Positions 52,813 through 64,000 of a stretch of 64,000 nucleotides of DNA are shown piece by piece. The notes under the pieces were generated by a model that was not told the DNA's origin, searched no databases, and worked only from the letters and a program-made list of their open reading frames with translations. Within the stretch, counting starts at the first letter, position 1; each line of letters starts with the position of its first letter. This DNA is from Acholoe squamosa (lineage: Eukaryota > Annelida > Polychaeta > Phyllodocida > Polynoidae): positions 67,525,659 through 67,589,658 of the forward strand of contig OX439038.1 in NCBI GenBank assembly GCA_949317995.1, given 5' to 3'. The position numbers and the translations under genes were made by a program.

Positions 52813-54782
52813 AAATATTGACGACAAATCAAGTCTCTATATATCAGTGGGTAGGAGAGTTATTTTAAGCTCAGGTTGCTGTCACATTACCTAGATGATG
52901 ACTTCATGGTGTGTAAAGGGTCCCTCTTTCTAAAGAAACTTTGTGGGTGGAAGAAAGGAAGCACGGAACTCCCTTCCTGTGTGTCTCTTTTTCATTATTC
53001 TTTTATGTCTGTAAAATAAACCTCCCCCGCATGCACCTTGGGATTGTGCTATACCAGGACCTATAGCTCCTGCCAGCATAATAGCTCCATATTGAATCAA
53101 TTGTGGCACCTGGTAAAGCATGCTTTACTGATCATGAATCTTAGGTCACCTTTCCAATGCCTTTCCCTTGCACATGGCCATGGTTAACGTTACATGTGAA
53201 GACCCATGGACTCATATCATAAATACCCTATACCAATGTTGACTTGTAGCATAGGAAATCCTATATAAGATGAGGTTAAAAAATATGCTACATTGAGATT
53301 TTATATGACCATCAGCATGTGGGAGAGAGAAATGTGGCAGGTATTCAAAAAGAAATGCAATATCGTCCTATGGTCTGCTCAAAGTTCGACAGGTGTGTTT
53401 GGGCGTTTTAATTTAATGATATATGGCCATATCATATATCATTTTAAAGGATATTTTATTATATATTTGTACACAACTCAGCTGCAGATTTAATCGTGCA
53501 TTTATCCTTCTATGGGCATTTGTTCTTCAAGATGAAACTTCCAAAATGTTTGAAATAGAGGATTTCAGTTTTACAATTTAAAATTTTCCTATAGATATTG
53601 CAGATATACTATCTTGGTACATGAAAAGGGGATCATGTTAGCTTTAAAATGAGACTTATATAGTAAATATCCACCGAGAATCATGGAAATGCCAAGTAAT
53701 TTAGCGCAATGGAGGAGAGTAACTTTAAGTTTTGGGTCTAGCCATATATGGTAGCAGGAGCTATACTATACATAAGGTAAGCCCACCAATAGGCCTAAAG
53801 TATTCATGTTGCCCAGGGTTATCCTTATAGATGGAGGACTCTGCTTTCATGTTTTTGCACATTAATATCTGATGCAGACAACAGGGGGAAAGTGTAGACT
53901 TACTTGAAAAGGGTGAAGCCTTTGCATAGTTATAACTGTTCTAGCAAGCCACTAAAACGTGTACGAGATGGCAATCATTTTAAGGAAAACCGCTATCCTA
54001 TTTTCACAATAACATAATTATTCTGCTTACCTTTCCACTAAATAACAATATTCTGGCATGATTATTGAAATCTATGGCACTATAGAGATGAGCAGCAAGT
54101 TTATCTGATGCATCTGATGACGTCACAATTGCCAAAATGCATCAGGTTTGACATTGGTTATACATTGAGGGTGTTGCAAAATGTGTTATATTTAGAAAAA
54201 TACGAAACATAACAATACATCACAGGAGCCTTCTGCTAGTTTATAAAATGATATTTGTTGAGGACAACAGCAAAGCATGCCAGAGAGAAATCTACAAAGG
54301 GCATCTGCTCGCACCCTTACAGCCTTGTGCAAGCATAACTCTGATATATTTTGGTATCGTGACGCCATCAGATCTATGCATTGGATAAGGCATAAAAAAT
54401 AAGGTTGTTTTTCCAGTTACATGCCTCAAATATCTAGGGTCGGTAGGTCGGATTTCTTTTTTTATTATTATTATTATTTTTTATTATTATTACTCTGTGT
54501 AGAAATGTATGGGTAGATATGCCACATTCGTGAATTTCATGGTAAAACTATGAAAAACATGAGAAAGGTGAAAAAATGAATGCTAAGCTATGACTTAGGA
54601 CCAACAGAATTGTCGATGGAAATGTATGGAAAATATGTGGAAAACCTCCTAAAACATGAAAAATTTCCTAGAAATTTGCCAAAAATCTCAAAAATTGAAA
54701 AATAATGTTAGGGTCGGCCCTGCTCTGCTAGGATCGGTCGGCTAACTGGAAACACAGCTTCTTTTTTTTTGGCCTAAAACTA
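52813..54782. other. No gene recognised
   Basis: AT-rich spacer with a TTATTATTA-type microsatellite at about 54,455-54,495. Nothing coding is convincing. Confidence 0.45.
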
Positions 54783-56363
54783 CCCAGCAAATTGTCGTTA
54801 TCTGTCGCCATGATTGGTCATCAATGGTGACTCCTTTCTGAGTGATAACTCACTGCGTCATCTTTTGCCACTGTGTGTCAGTCTCACATGGCATGGCAAT
54901 TTATCACAACAGTCACCAACATGATCTCACTCACTGTGTGAGTATGTGCCACCCCTTGTCATCCCTCACAAAGCATGGTGACTTATCACCACCATCGCCA
55001 ACATGGATCTAACTCACTGCGTGAGTATGTGCCACTGCCTGTCAACTCTCACTCAGAATGGCGGCTTATCACAAGCATCGCCAACATGGATCTGACTCAC
55101 TGTGTGATTATGTACCACTCCCGTGCCACTGGCATCAACTCTCACACAAAATGGCGACTTATCACTACCATTGCCAACATTTGTCTCACTCAATGCGTGA
55201 ACTTGTGTCACTCCATGTCAATGCTCTCTAAGGATTGCATCATCTGTCAGTCACTCTCACTCACAGTGGCAACTTATCACCACCATTGCCAAAGTTGTTG
55301 AGACAGCACCACTGTTCAACATGTAGTCTATCTAGGAAGTGTGGGCATGAAGTATAAGTCCCATACATATCAAATGTGCTTTGTTTCACACTGATTTCCA
55401 TGTAATACTTCAGAGTTGAATCAAACAAGATTATATAGGGAGAATATCAATTGAATTTAGAAAGAGGTATCTCTAAAATGAAAGCAACTATCCATAAACA
55501 CCTTTTCTCTGGTTACAGGAAAAATACATAGGTAAATATCAACATGAACACCTTCTCTGTGGTTAGAGGGAAGATACATATGGCAATACCTTCTCTGGCA
55601 AAACATATTTTGATCTGGCAGATGTGAGGCTGCATGATTACCAATGTCGATGATCATGAGCTTTTCATCTAACAAGGTGAGTGATCACCAGCGTCGCCAT
55701 CACTGGTGAGTCTGAGTGATCACCACTCTCGCCATCCATGGTGAACCTGCGCTATGATGTGGTGCGCGTTTCATCTAGCGAGGTGAGTGATCAACCGCCT
55801 TGCCATCCCTGGTGAGTGTGAGTCATCAGGATCCTTGCCAACCATGGTGAACATGCGCTATGGCATGGTGTGCGTTTCATCTAGCGAGGTGAGTGATCAC
55901 TTGTGTCGCCATCCCTGGTGAGTGTGGATGATCAAGATCCTCACCATCTGTGGTGAACCTGTGCCACCACGAGGTACGCATTTTATCTAGCAAGGTGACT
56001 GATCACAATCCTTGCCATCCATGGTGAATGTGCATTATGAAGTGGTGTGCGTCTCATCTAGCGAAGTGAGTGATCACTCATGTCGCCATCCCTGGTGAGG
56101 ATGAGTGATCACGATCCTCGCCATCCCTGGTGAACATGTGCTATGACGAGGTGCGTGTTTCATCTAGCGAGGTGAGTGATCACCTGCGTCGCCATCCCTC
56201 GTGAGTCTGAGTGATCACCATCCTCGCCATCTGAGGTGAGGCCATGTGATCACCACCATTGCTATTCCTTGTGATCTTGTGCTATAGCGACGTCGTGTTC
56301 CATCTAGCGACATGTGTGAGCCACTCCACACAGGTTGACGAGGAGTCACGACAATTTGCTGGG
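54783..56363. mobile_element. CCCAGCAAATTG-type TIR element, right mirrored copy (complete)
   Basis: A 1.58-kb element with 16-bp inverted ends CCCAGCAAATTGTCGT / ACGACAATTTGCTGGG and a TA on each side. It has an inner array (GGTGACTTATCACCACCAT-type units), a unique centre (about 55,310-55,680) and an outer array (GCGAGGTGAGTGATCAC / CGCCATCCCTGGTGA units). It is inverted relative to the truncated copy at 31,428-32,701. The 72-codon frame of the centre (55,457-55,675, minus strand) is conserved between copies, but so is the surrounding DNA. Confidence 0.85.
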
Positions 56364-56727
56364 TACTGCTCTCTTCTACAGTGACACACATTTCGATAAT
56401 CATGCCAAAATCTTTTTATTTGATGGAAAGTTCATCAATAAGTTCTCATGAAAATAGGATAGGGGTTTTCTTTAGGATCTCTACCCTCCTTATATTGCAG
56501 TCATTGGCCAATGACTGCCATATCAATATGCCTTTCTAACACCAACATTGTTAGGTCAGTTAGCACTGCCTGCCCCCCAAATCTGATTCAGAGAAGATTG
56601 TGAGTTTGAGCCTTTCTCAGAACTTTGTACAGAAATCTTTTCTCAAAGGGGCCACGTACACACCAGGAGTTTTAAGATGAAATAAGGAAGACTTGAAGAA
56701 AAAAGACCTGATTAAAATGTATCGGAA

Positions 56728-59180
56728 ATTTGTTTGTTGTTTGAAACGTGTTTATTGGCCAATAAATATCACATCACAATGGTGCTCTTCTTATAAATCA
56801 GCCATAGTAAGTATACACAAAGTTCAGTCACCATGTTACATTTTCGTTTAACAAATAGAGTATAAACAAGTGGGTTTCCATGAATCTCAAAATACCTCTT
56901 TTAAATCTGGTATATATCTCATTATATAATTCATATGCCAACATAGGATCGCGTTATCTCAGTAGTCTCTTTTTGAACAAATCTTTTTCCTCAAGATTTT
57001 GTACCTCTGCAGTTAAACTGTCCCACAATAACATACCTCTATATAGGGGACTTTTCCTATATAGTTCACATGTTGGACGACTGACCTTTAATTTCAGTTT
57101 ATTATTACCTCGCAATGTCCTGGTCGGGACAATTACATTTTCTGGATCTTTCACATATTGATGTATAATCACCTGTATCATTCTCTCTCTTCTAACTAAT
57201 AATGGTACGGTATTCGTTCTAGCTAGCAAATCTCCTACATGTACATCCTGAGGATCTCTGATTCGCATACACATACGCAGGCAATTATTCTGTATCACTT
57301 CAAGATGATTCACCATTGTTTCTGGACCGCTATCTATTATAAAATTACAATATTCAAAGGTCGGCAGGACCATATGTTTATATATTTTCAATGCTGTTTC
57401 ACTGTCTAGATAGCGCACAATGTTTGACAGTTGGGCCAATTTTGCATTGGCCATAGACTCCACCTTCCTACAATGTAGCTTAAAGTTTAGATCACTGTCT
57501 ATAATTACACCAAGATAATTAAAATGCTTCACAGTGTTAATTACCTTTCCATCCAGATATAGGATAGGTACATGTATTCTGATTCTGTCAGAGTGACACC
57601 ATAGTGCTTTGGTCTTTTTTACATTCATTGTGAGCATATTTTTTTCACACCATTGTTGTACTCTCAAGAGATCGGCCTGAACTAATTCCGCCATTATATC
57701 CGTACTACGGCCATTCAATACGACAGCTATATCGTCCGCATATAGATAGTACTCACTGTTTTGGAAACAATTTATAATATCATTTAAATATACAATAAAT
57801 AGTAAAGGGCCCAGTACTGTGCCCTGTGCCACACCACAGTTCAATATTCTTTGTGTTGATGTATCTCCATTCGCTTTGGTTACCTGATATCTATTCATTA
57901 AGAAACTTTTCATCCATCTTATACAACTCACATCGCACCCAATATGCTGTAGTTTTAATAGCATGATGTCCAGATTTACCGTATTGAAGGCCTTTTTTAG
58001 GTCGAGAAATACCACCACAGAGAAAATACCTCTATTCCTGGCTTCACATAGATATTGAGTTAAGCCAAACGTCGCATTTACTGTAGATCTACCAGGCATA
58101 AAGCCAAATTGTTTTTCACTTATTAATTTATTGTCTATTAGATGCCTCATAAGTTGGGCATGTACATGTTTTTCAATTAACTTAGAAAAGATATTTATCA
58201 TTGTGATGGGCCTCCAATTGGTGACATCACTAAGTGGTCCGTCTTTAGGTAAAGGTACAACATATCCTATCTTTAACTCACTCGGGATATTCCCTAACAA
58301 CAAAGATCTATTAATGAACTCCTGCAATAGTTCCGGCATGGTTAATAAACAGTCACGCAATACATTAGTTCTTACATGAGCAATACACGAGCTCTTACTT
58401 CCATCCACTGTCTTCAATACCTTTATACAGGAGGCACTTGTAATATTATCAATACTCAAAACCACTCCACAACCTGGAAATACCGGTATATAAGGAACTT
58501 TGTCTTCAAATTTCTCAGCAAGCTTGTTTCCAATCTCAACATAGTATTTATTAATATAATTCGCAATACTGTCCTTTCTCACACTACTGCCGTCAGCATA
58601 TTTCAGGCATATTACTGGATTTAGATCTTTACCTTTCCAGTTACTGTTTATAACCTTCCAAAAACGCTTTGGGTCATTTTTATATTTGTTCAAATTATAC
58701 AAAGTTATTTTCTTGCGTTTTGCATCAAGTTTGACCTTTATAGTCTTTTTCAGCCTTTTCGCCATAATTATATGTTGATTGTGATATCTGTCGTCTGCCT
58801 TCCGGGCCTTTTTAAAACATCTTTTTTTCCTAGCAATCAATCTATTGATTTGCTCATCAAAAAATACATCAGTCTGCCGCACTACTCGTGTACTAATAGG
58901 ATGGTTTTGATTCAAGTATTCCTCTACATTTGACACAATCTCATTATATATATCGGCCTCCGTGCTATCAGGTGTATTGACTAATGTCCAATCCTTTTCA
59001 CTCATGTAATTATCAAGTGCCAATTTCGAAAAATTACGGTAATCCCTACCTATTACAATTGATTTGGGTTGTTTTTTAACCATAACTTGCTTCCTTATCA
59101 CATACACTGGGACATGATCCCCACAGATGTCATTACAAAGTCCAACTTCCTTTAAATTATTACTATTAAAATGGGCCTAC
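56728..59180 (-). mobile_element. 5'-truncated non-LTR retrotransposon
   Basis: Minus-strand element. It contains the tail of an APE-type endonuclease, a full RT frame and a 3' UTR with GGCCAATAAACACG that ends near a CAAACAACAAAC stretch at about 56,730. It was truncated just inside the endonuclease on insertion, as is usual for target-primed reverse transcription. No target duplication was identified. Confidence 0.8.
56954..59176 (-). CDS. Non-LTR retrotransposon ORF2 fragment (endonuclease tail and RT)
   Basis: Open for about 740 codons from the TAG at 59,179; there is no initiating ATG, as expected for a truncated ORF. Its first residues include CGDHVPVYV, the end motif of an APE endonuclease (the active-site His region). 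A basic linker with KRFWKVINSNW follows. The RT has NWRPITMINIFSKLIEK, FLDLKKAFNTV (motif A), GVAQGTVLGPLLF (motif B) and YADDIA (motif C, 57,731-57,742), then YLGVIID and the C-terminal SPLYRGMLLWDSL box shared with the element at 25,279. The frame has no stops or shifts, so it is younger than the other two RT copies. Family CR1/L2/Jockey-like. Confidence 0.9.
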   Translation of the reverse strand, partial: AHFNSNNLKEVGLCNDICGDHVPVYVIRKQVMVKKQPKSIVIGRDYRNFSKLALDNYMSEKDWTLVNTPDSTEADIYNEIVSNVEEYLNQNHPISTRVVRQTDVFFDEQINRLIARKKRCFKKARKADDRYHNQHIIMAKRLKKTIKVKLDAKRKKITLYNLNKYKNDPKRFWKVINSNWKGKDLNPVICLKYADGSSVRKDSIANYINKYYVEIGNKLAEKFEDKVPYIPVFPGCGVVLSIDNITSASCIKVLKTVDGSKSSCIAHVRTNVLRDCLLTMPELLQEFINRSLLLGNIPSELKIGYVVPLPKDGPLSDVTNWRPITMINIFSKLIEKHVHAQLMRHLIDNKLISEKQFGFMPGRSTVNATFGLTQYLCEARNRGIFSVVVFLDLKKAFNTVNLDIMLLKLQHIGCDVSCIRWMKSFLMNRYQVTKANGDTSTQRILNCGVAQGTVLGPLLFIVYLNDIINCFQNSEYYLYADDIAVVLNGRSTDIMAELVQADLLRVQQWCEKNMLTMNVKKTKALWCHSDRIRIHVPILYLDGKVINTVKHFNYLGVIIDSDLNFKLHCRKVESMANAKLAQLSNIVRYLDSETALKIYKHMVLPTFEYCNFIIDSGPETMVNHLEVIQNNCLRMCMRIRDPQDVHVGDLLARTNTVPLLVRRERMIQVIIHQYVKDPENVIVPTRTLRGNNKLKLKVSRPTCELYRKSPLYRGMLLWDSLTAEVQNLEEKDLFKKRLLR

Positions 59181-60426
59181 GTTACAGACGGTTTTATTCT
59201 TATACTGCTACCATCACAACCATAGAGATGCAATCTGCCTCATGCCCATTCTGCATATATATGTTAGTTCCATATAGAATATGTTCAGTGGAGGTATACC
59301 AGAATTATACCATTAATAATAAATGTAACTAAAGCAACTGCTTCTTAATTAACCATCAATCAAAAAAAAAAGGTATACAGCGTCATCATTGTAGCTCTAC
59401 ACCTCTGCATCACTGACGCTACATCTTTAAGTTCTCTCATCCATCTCCTCACCTATGTCCTCCTGTACATTACTCCATCTTCTGACACCTGCCTTCCTGC
59501 CATGTCTGCCCACATAAGTCTGCGCATGCCCCGTGGCCACCACCTGTCAGAACGCCACCTTGTGGCAGTAGACTACATCATTTTGTTGTCCACCCATCAG
59601 CGTCCATACATCACGGCACACAAAATGGCCGAACTTTGATGTCATGTAAATGTTTCAAAATGCATGCGTGTGCTATGGCTACCCGGATGTTGCGGGTAGA
59701 TGGCCTGACCGACATGGGTCGGCTCTCGATAGTGATCGTGTGAGATACATTAGAGTTACACAAAAAAAAAACTCCAGGGTCCAGTCCTATATATATGCTC
59801 TGATCACCATTATAATTATTATGGCTAAATTCGACATGGTGACTTGGGCATTACATGGCCTTTTGTTAAAGTTGACATATAACATGGGTTTTAGTGATTT
59901 GAGGGAAACTGACTTGGGGGTTTCTTAAAAATGACATGGGACATGGTAGTTTTTTAGGATGACATGGCACATAGACAAGAAGTTAGTATGTGTATCTCTT
60001 AAAATCGGCATGTGACATGGAGTAGTTATTACTATAAATGGCCCCGTCATACCTACTATAATGGCCACATATATAGCTAAAAGAGGGGGAATAGTGCATT
60101 AACTGTTTGGGAGATTCTGAGAGTGAAGGCTATGTCACAAACCATAGGTTATTCCAGAGGCAATGTATCTTCATGTGGATAGTCCCATATCTGTGGTTGG
60201 CGCCAGGACTAGTAACCAATCTGAGAAGACAATCAATTATTGATGATTACATATCAAACAAAAATAAATACCACTAGTATCCTTACTAACACTAGGCTTC
60301 AGATATCAAATCAATCAGCCAGTTGATTGCTGAAATATGACATTTCTAATACATTTGCAAGTGTATTCCTTGCTGGTTTCAGGGGCTATCAGTCTAAGTC
60401 TTTTTAGTAGGCAGCTTGAGTTACAC
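59181..60426. other. No gene recognised
   Basis: Spacer with a GC-richer patch at 59,500-59,760 but no convincing exon. Confidence 0.4.
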
Positions 60427-60467
60427 ATTATACATTCATTCTCCATCATGGAGAATGAATGTATAAT
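60427..60467. repeat. Perfect hairpin with 20-bp arms
   Basis: ATTATACATTCATTCTCCAT is followed after a single C by its exact reverse complement. ATAATGT words continue just outside. Confidence 0.9.
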
Positions 60468-60907
60468 GTATAATGTATAATTATGGTATGCTATCCTAGA
60501 AAAGAAAAAGAATTGAATCCCCTGTCTGAACGAGAGCAAGGTTTTTTAAGGTATAGTAAATCAAGTCAAGGGCGTTATTGTACATTGAAAGGCGAACTAC
60601 TCCTGCTCCAGCACTACACATACATACAATGCTACTAGTTTATGGTATGGACTAGGGCCTTACTCTCAGCAGCTGCATGTAGTGTGTACTAACAACAATA
60701 AGTCCTACATATGAATTTGACTATAGGTCTATATGTGATTGCAATTGGAAACCGATTCCCTTCCCCCTTGAGGTCCCCGCAAAAGGCTGTTAATTCATTT
60801 CATCGAACTCTTTGCTATTGTATGTGGTGAATACAATATGAACACCAAATAGGCGCCATAAAAAAATCTCAAACCAAATACTAAATTCATATTTTTGTTC
60901 TTTACAG

Positions 60908-61134
60908 GTGAGGAGCTCCTGGAGGACGGGGAGCAGCTCGGGCCAGCCTCTACTTCCGCCCTGGAGAAGCGGGGAGGACGTTTGCCAGTAGCATTCATGT
61001 GCACCCCCAAGACGGCGGGATGTTTGAATGGGGGCCGGGGGCCCAAGATCACCCCCCTAAGGTCACACAAACTAGCCATGTGCGTGTGTCTATGCCCAAA
61101 CAATCTCAAAGGACCGCGATGCACCAAAGTGTAG
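60908..61134 (+). CDS. Probable terminal exon of an EGF-like secreted protein
   Basis: A pyrimidine-rich TTTTTGTTCTTTACAG at 60,892-60,907 makes a strong 3' splice site. The following DNA is sharply more GC-rich and stays open to TAG at 61,132. The frame enters in phase 1, the usual phase for extracellular modules. The product has a dibasic ALEKR/GG site and then six cysteines in CTPKTAGC, CLNGG, CVCLC and GPRC, an EGF-like layout. The third cysteine of a standard EGF module appears displaced: 19 residues separate C2 from the C-x-C-x-C cluster. AATAAA lies at 61,639. It could be an EGF-family ligand or the end of a larger extracellular protein. Upstream exons were not identified. Confidence 0.5.
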
Positions 61135-61638
61135 GTCCCAGCTACGTGTTGTTACTAGACCCCAATGTGTCAATTAAAGGGATAGCAGGAAAAAGCAGCC
61201 TTAGGTCATACGATAAAAGGGGACATACTGAATCCACAAAACATTGCATTTTTATTTTCTAGAAGAGTTTATTGTAGAATATGTTGAGGAGATGGGCTCG
61301 TCTGTTTTTGCATCAAAGCAGGCTTCATTTGAATGTTTTATCAAACAAGATCTGACATGGGCTGCCTTAGTGACGACATCAATAGTTGAGAAATGGGTCT
61401 TTTATGAGCCAATGTCACTGTCACTATAGAGAGGCATTAGTCCCATCCATATCTTTGGGGTGCATAAAATCCAAATGGAAATAACTTTATGCTTAGTTTG
61501 CATTATAGAATGCAATTCTATCTAATGCAGCTACGGGAAACCTTGTTATAAAAGATCCATTCTGTCTGACTTTCTGAATTGCCTTATAAATGTGTAAAAA
61601 AAAATGACATGTTTAGATTTAATGTTGTTTGGTTCATA

Positions 61639-61644
61639 AATAAA
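61639..61644 (+). terminator. Candidate polyadenylation signal after the EGF-like exon
   Basis: AATAAA about 500 bases after the stop codon at 61,134. The intervening sequence is AT-rich and non-coding, as expected of a 3' UTR. Confidence 0.35.
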
Positions 61645-61659
61645 ATGTGAAGTCCCACA

Positions 61660-64000
61660 TTTTGGTGTATTCTTATTAATATCATGCATAATAACATTAC
61701 CATGGTGATAATTGGGGTTATAGGCATTAATACCACGCAGTTGGCTTTCTCGGTGGAGCATGGAAGCATGGCTTTTGTCTAGATACAGCTACTGAGCGGG
61801 TGTATCAGCATATCTTGAGTTTTATTCGAACCCATGCCCATATTTTGGTTATACACCCTCCTTTCCATAAGACAGCATGTTATCTTAGGGCTTTATGCTC
61901 GTAGTTGAACTACCGCTTTGCAATTCAATGACAAAATAGTGTTTCAAACTTCACTCGGTAATTTTACTCCAATAGGCCTACACCCTTGACAAATATACCC
62001 ATGACAGATACTAAACAAGCAACAACATTGTAGAGTACTTCCCGAATGCTGCTTAGGCGTACCATGCTGGAGGTCATTTCTTAAGACACTAGGACTACAC
62101 ACGGCCACTACGATTTGAATCTCTCAAGAATAAGGCAGGTGATCGCAGTTACTGCCCTACGACTGCTCTGTACGATTAACACCTTTTCAGTAATTACATA
62201 AAGATGAGTAGAGCCCTTCTTCAGGCCAGGGATTAGTAATACATTTGCAGCTAGTCCATAATGCTATTATTGGCAATAACCTTCGGCTTCTTACTACGAT
62301 TTGAATGATTTCGACTATAGTTGATGCTAGCCCTCAATGGGTTAACTCACGATGGGGAGATTGTCAGCTACCTGAAACTTGATACAGCTGGCAGTAGAAA
62401 TCAGATAGAGACTGCCATAACACTCTTGACATTTGTAGAAAACAGAATTTGTTGGTGCCAAAGAAACACAAGTGGTTTTGCCTGACCTGTCATGAGGACT
62501 TGTGGGCAAGTGGTTCTGCTCTGGCCTCGGGTTACCCTTTGAAAGGCATTTGCAAAAACAGGATGCCTCCAGGGGTGAGCGTGCTGCACACACCTGAATG
62601 GCTATTTTTTATCATGTCCCAAATGACAAACCCCAGAATTTGGCCACCAACTCTGTGGCCCCATGTCCAGAGGCAAATGCAATTTATCTGTGGTACTGGG
62701 TTAACATTGATTGGGATTTTGGGTTATATTGCATACTACCTGTTCCAGTACTCCTTATGCTATCCTCTAGCCCCTGATAGTCCCCGCTTGCCATTTCACT
62801 CTGATGGCTAGATTTCAGTGTTACTATTAGCTAATGCAAAATATTCAATGGGGCTTTATAGAGCATTTGGGCGTGAATTTCAAATATTGCACCCACCTTA
62901 CCTACACAATATCACAATTAGCACAATGCTATAATGCACCACTCCTTATTCAATCTTGTGATATAGATGCAACATTCAATAATTTGCTTTTTTTCCTACT
63001 ACGGATTTGTCTTAGATCTGGCTTCTAGAAATCATTATTCCTAATCACCTCCAGACCTGTCATGCCCATATTTCTGTCCACGTTAATGTATGTTTTGATG
63101 GTGCAAAGCCCTGAAAATCTGAAACAAACAGTCACGTTCACCTAGAACTAGTCTAAACAAATCACCATTCATTTATTCATACTCAAGCAGTTATCCTAGA
63201 ACTATCACATTCATGGCTAGCAGTGAAACAAGCACTGTCTTTTTTGTATGCTGACACCACATCGATATGAGCCCTCACTACACACAGCACTTTATTTTCA
63301 GGAAGCGGAGATATCGATGGTAACATGCACCCCTGTCAGCACGCCGTCACTTTCACATAGTTCATCGTTCGTTCACGCGAGTCACCATCAAAACTAGACC
63401 TCCACCTTACCCAGATAGTGAGATCCTGTATCTAGGCCTCCTCCTAGGCTGTTTCCTATCTCCAGCAAGACTTTGTTCACAATGAGGAGAACCAGATAAA
63501 ACCACAGAAGCTTTTCCAGGTGGATTCATCACGTTGGAGGCATTGCATATTCAATTGCATAGGCCTATTTTGTTAATAGTTTGTGGGGAAATCGCATCAC
63601 TTCATTTTATTCATAGAGATATCTTCATCATTAGGATTGGTTACATCTAATGGTATTAGTTCAGTTGGCTTCATTATGTTAAGCAAGCAGATAAGAATAC
63701 AAGAATTAAAAGATTCACAAACACACCCCCTCCCCTTATATCCAAGGTCCACATGGGCCTCGTAGGTCGTTTCTGTACGATTGAACCAGATAACACCTTG
63801 ACAATGTTGGCCTATTCTGCCCTTGTGGACTTTAGGCTTTTGCTTCCGAATGCCCAATATCTAGACGCTTATTTGATAAGTACCCTGCACTTCTTAATCA
63901 TAATTTATATAGAAAGCCCACTAGGTCGGAGCAGTTTGTTATAGCTCTAGATAATTGCATACTTAAGCTTTATAAATGACTAGGTTATGGAAAAGATGCA
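61660..64000. other. No firm gene
   Basis: One ambiguous exon-like patch at 62,350-62,590 is open on both strands with possible splice sites on each. The rest shows nothing recognisable. Confidence 0.4.

Overview
The window is animal nuclear DNA: AT-rich, gene-poor and crowded with transposable elements of several ages. It holds one essentially complete Polinton/Maverick (adintovirus-like) element at about 35,635-52,581. Around it lie L2/CR1/Jockey-type non-LTR retrotransposons, foldback and TIR-bounded non-autonomous DNA transposons, a tRNA-derived SINE-like segment, TA microsatellites and several old duplications. No host protein gene is fully contained. The best host coding signal is a probable terminal exon of an EGF-like secreted protein at 60,908-61,134. 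The repeat mix fits an invertebrate or basal chordate, but the species cannot be fixed from the sequence.

Layout. 1-17,570: repeats, MITEs and unannotated DNA. 17,570-22,765: two direct repeat copies of about 1.1 kb around a decayed reverse transcriptase. 23,003-27,690: a repeat copy interrupted by two later insertions, a TIR element (23,028-24,411) and a 5'-truncated retrotransposon (25,279-27,640). A related copy at 861-1,740 shows both sites empty. 28,631-30,390: a TIR element inserted in a TA microsatellite. 31,428-32,701 and 54,783-56,363: two mirrored copies of another TIR element on either side of the Polinton. 56,728-59,180: a second, better preserved non-LTR element. 60,908-61,660: probable host exon and 3' UTR.

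The Polinton. Its terminal repeats contain subterminal tandem arrays and a dense cluster of transcription-factor-like sites. Genes run outward from a divergent start near 43.9 kb. Leftward: a protein with three SUMO-interaction-like motifs and a possible PC4-like domain, the protein-primed DNA polymerase B, and a Cys-rich orphan. Rightward: a small death-domain protein, packaging ATPase, a basic protein with a hydrophobic tail, a conserved DNA-element protein, DDE integrase with chromodomain, penton-like protein, pVI/pX-like protein, double jelly-roll major capsid protein, adenain-like protease and a small helical protein. All core frames are open and their catalytic residues are present. The two terminal repeats differ by only about ten bases over some 245 aligned bases, so the copy looks fairly recent. 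Replication (polymerase), integration (integrase), and capsid assembly, maturation and packaging (MCP, penton, protease, ATPase) are all represented. The death-domain and SIM proteins are the most unusual part and suggest that the element manipulates host death/innate signalling and SUMO-dependent nuclear defence.
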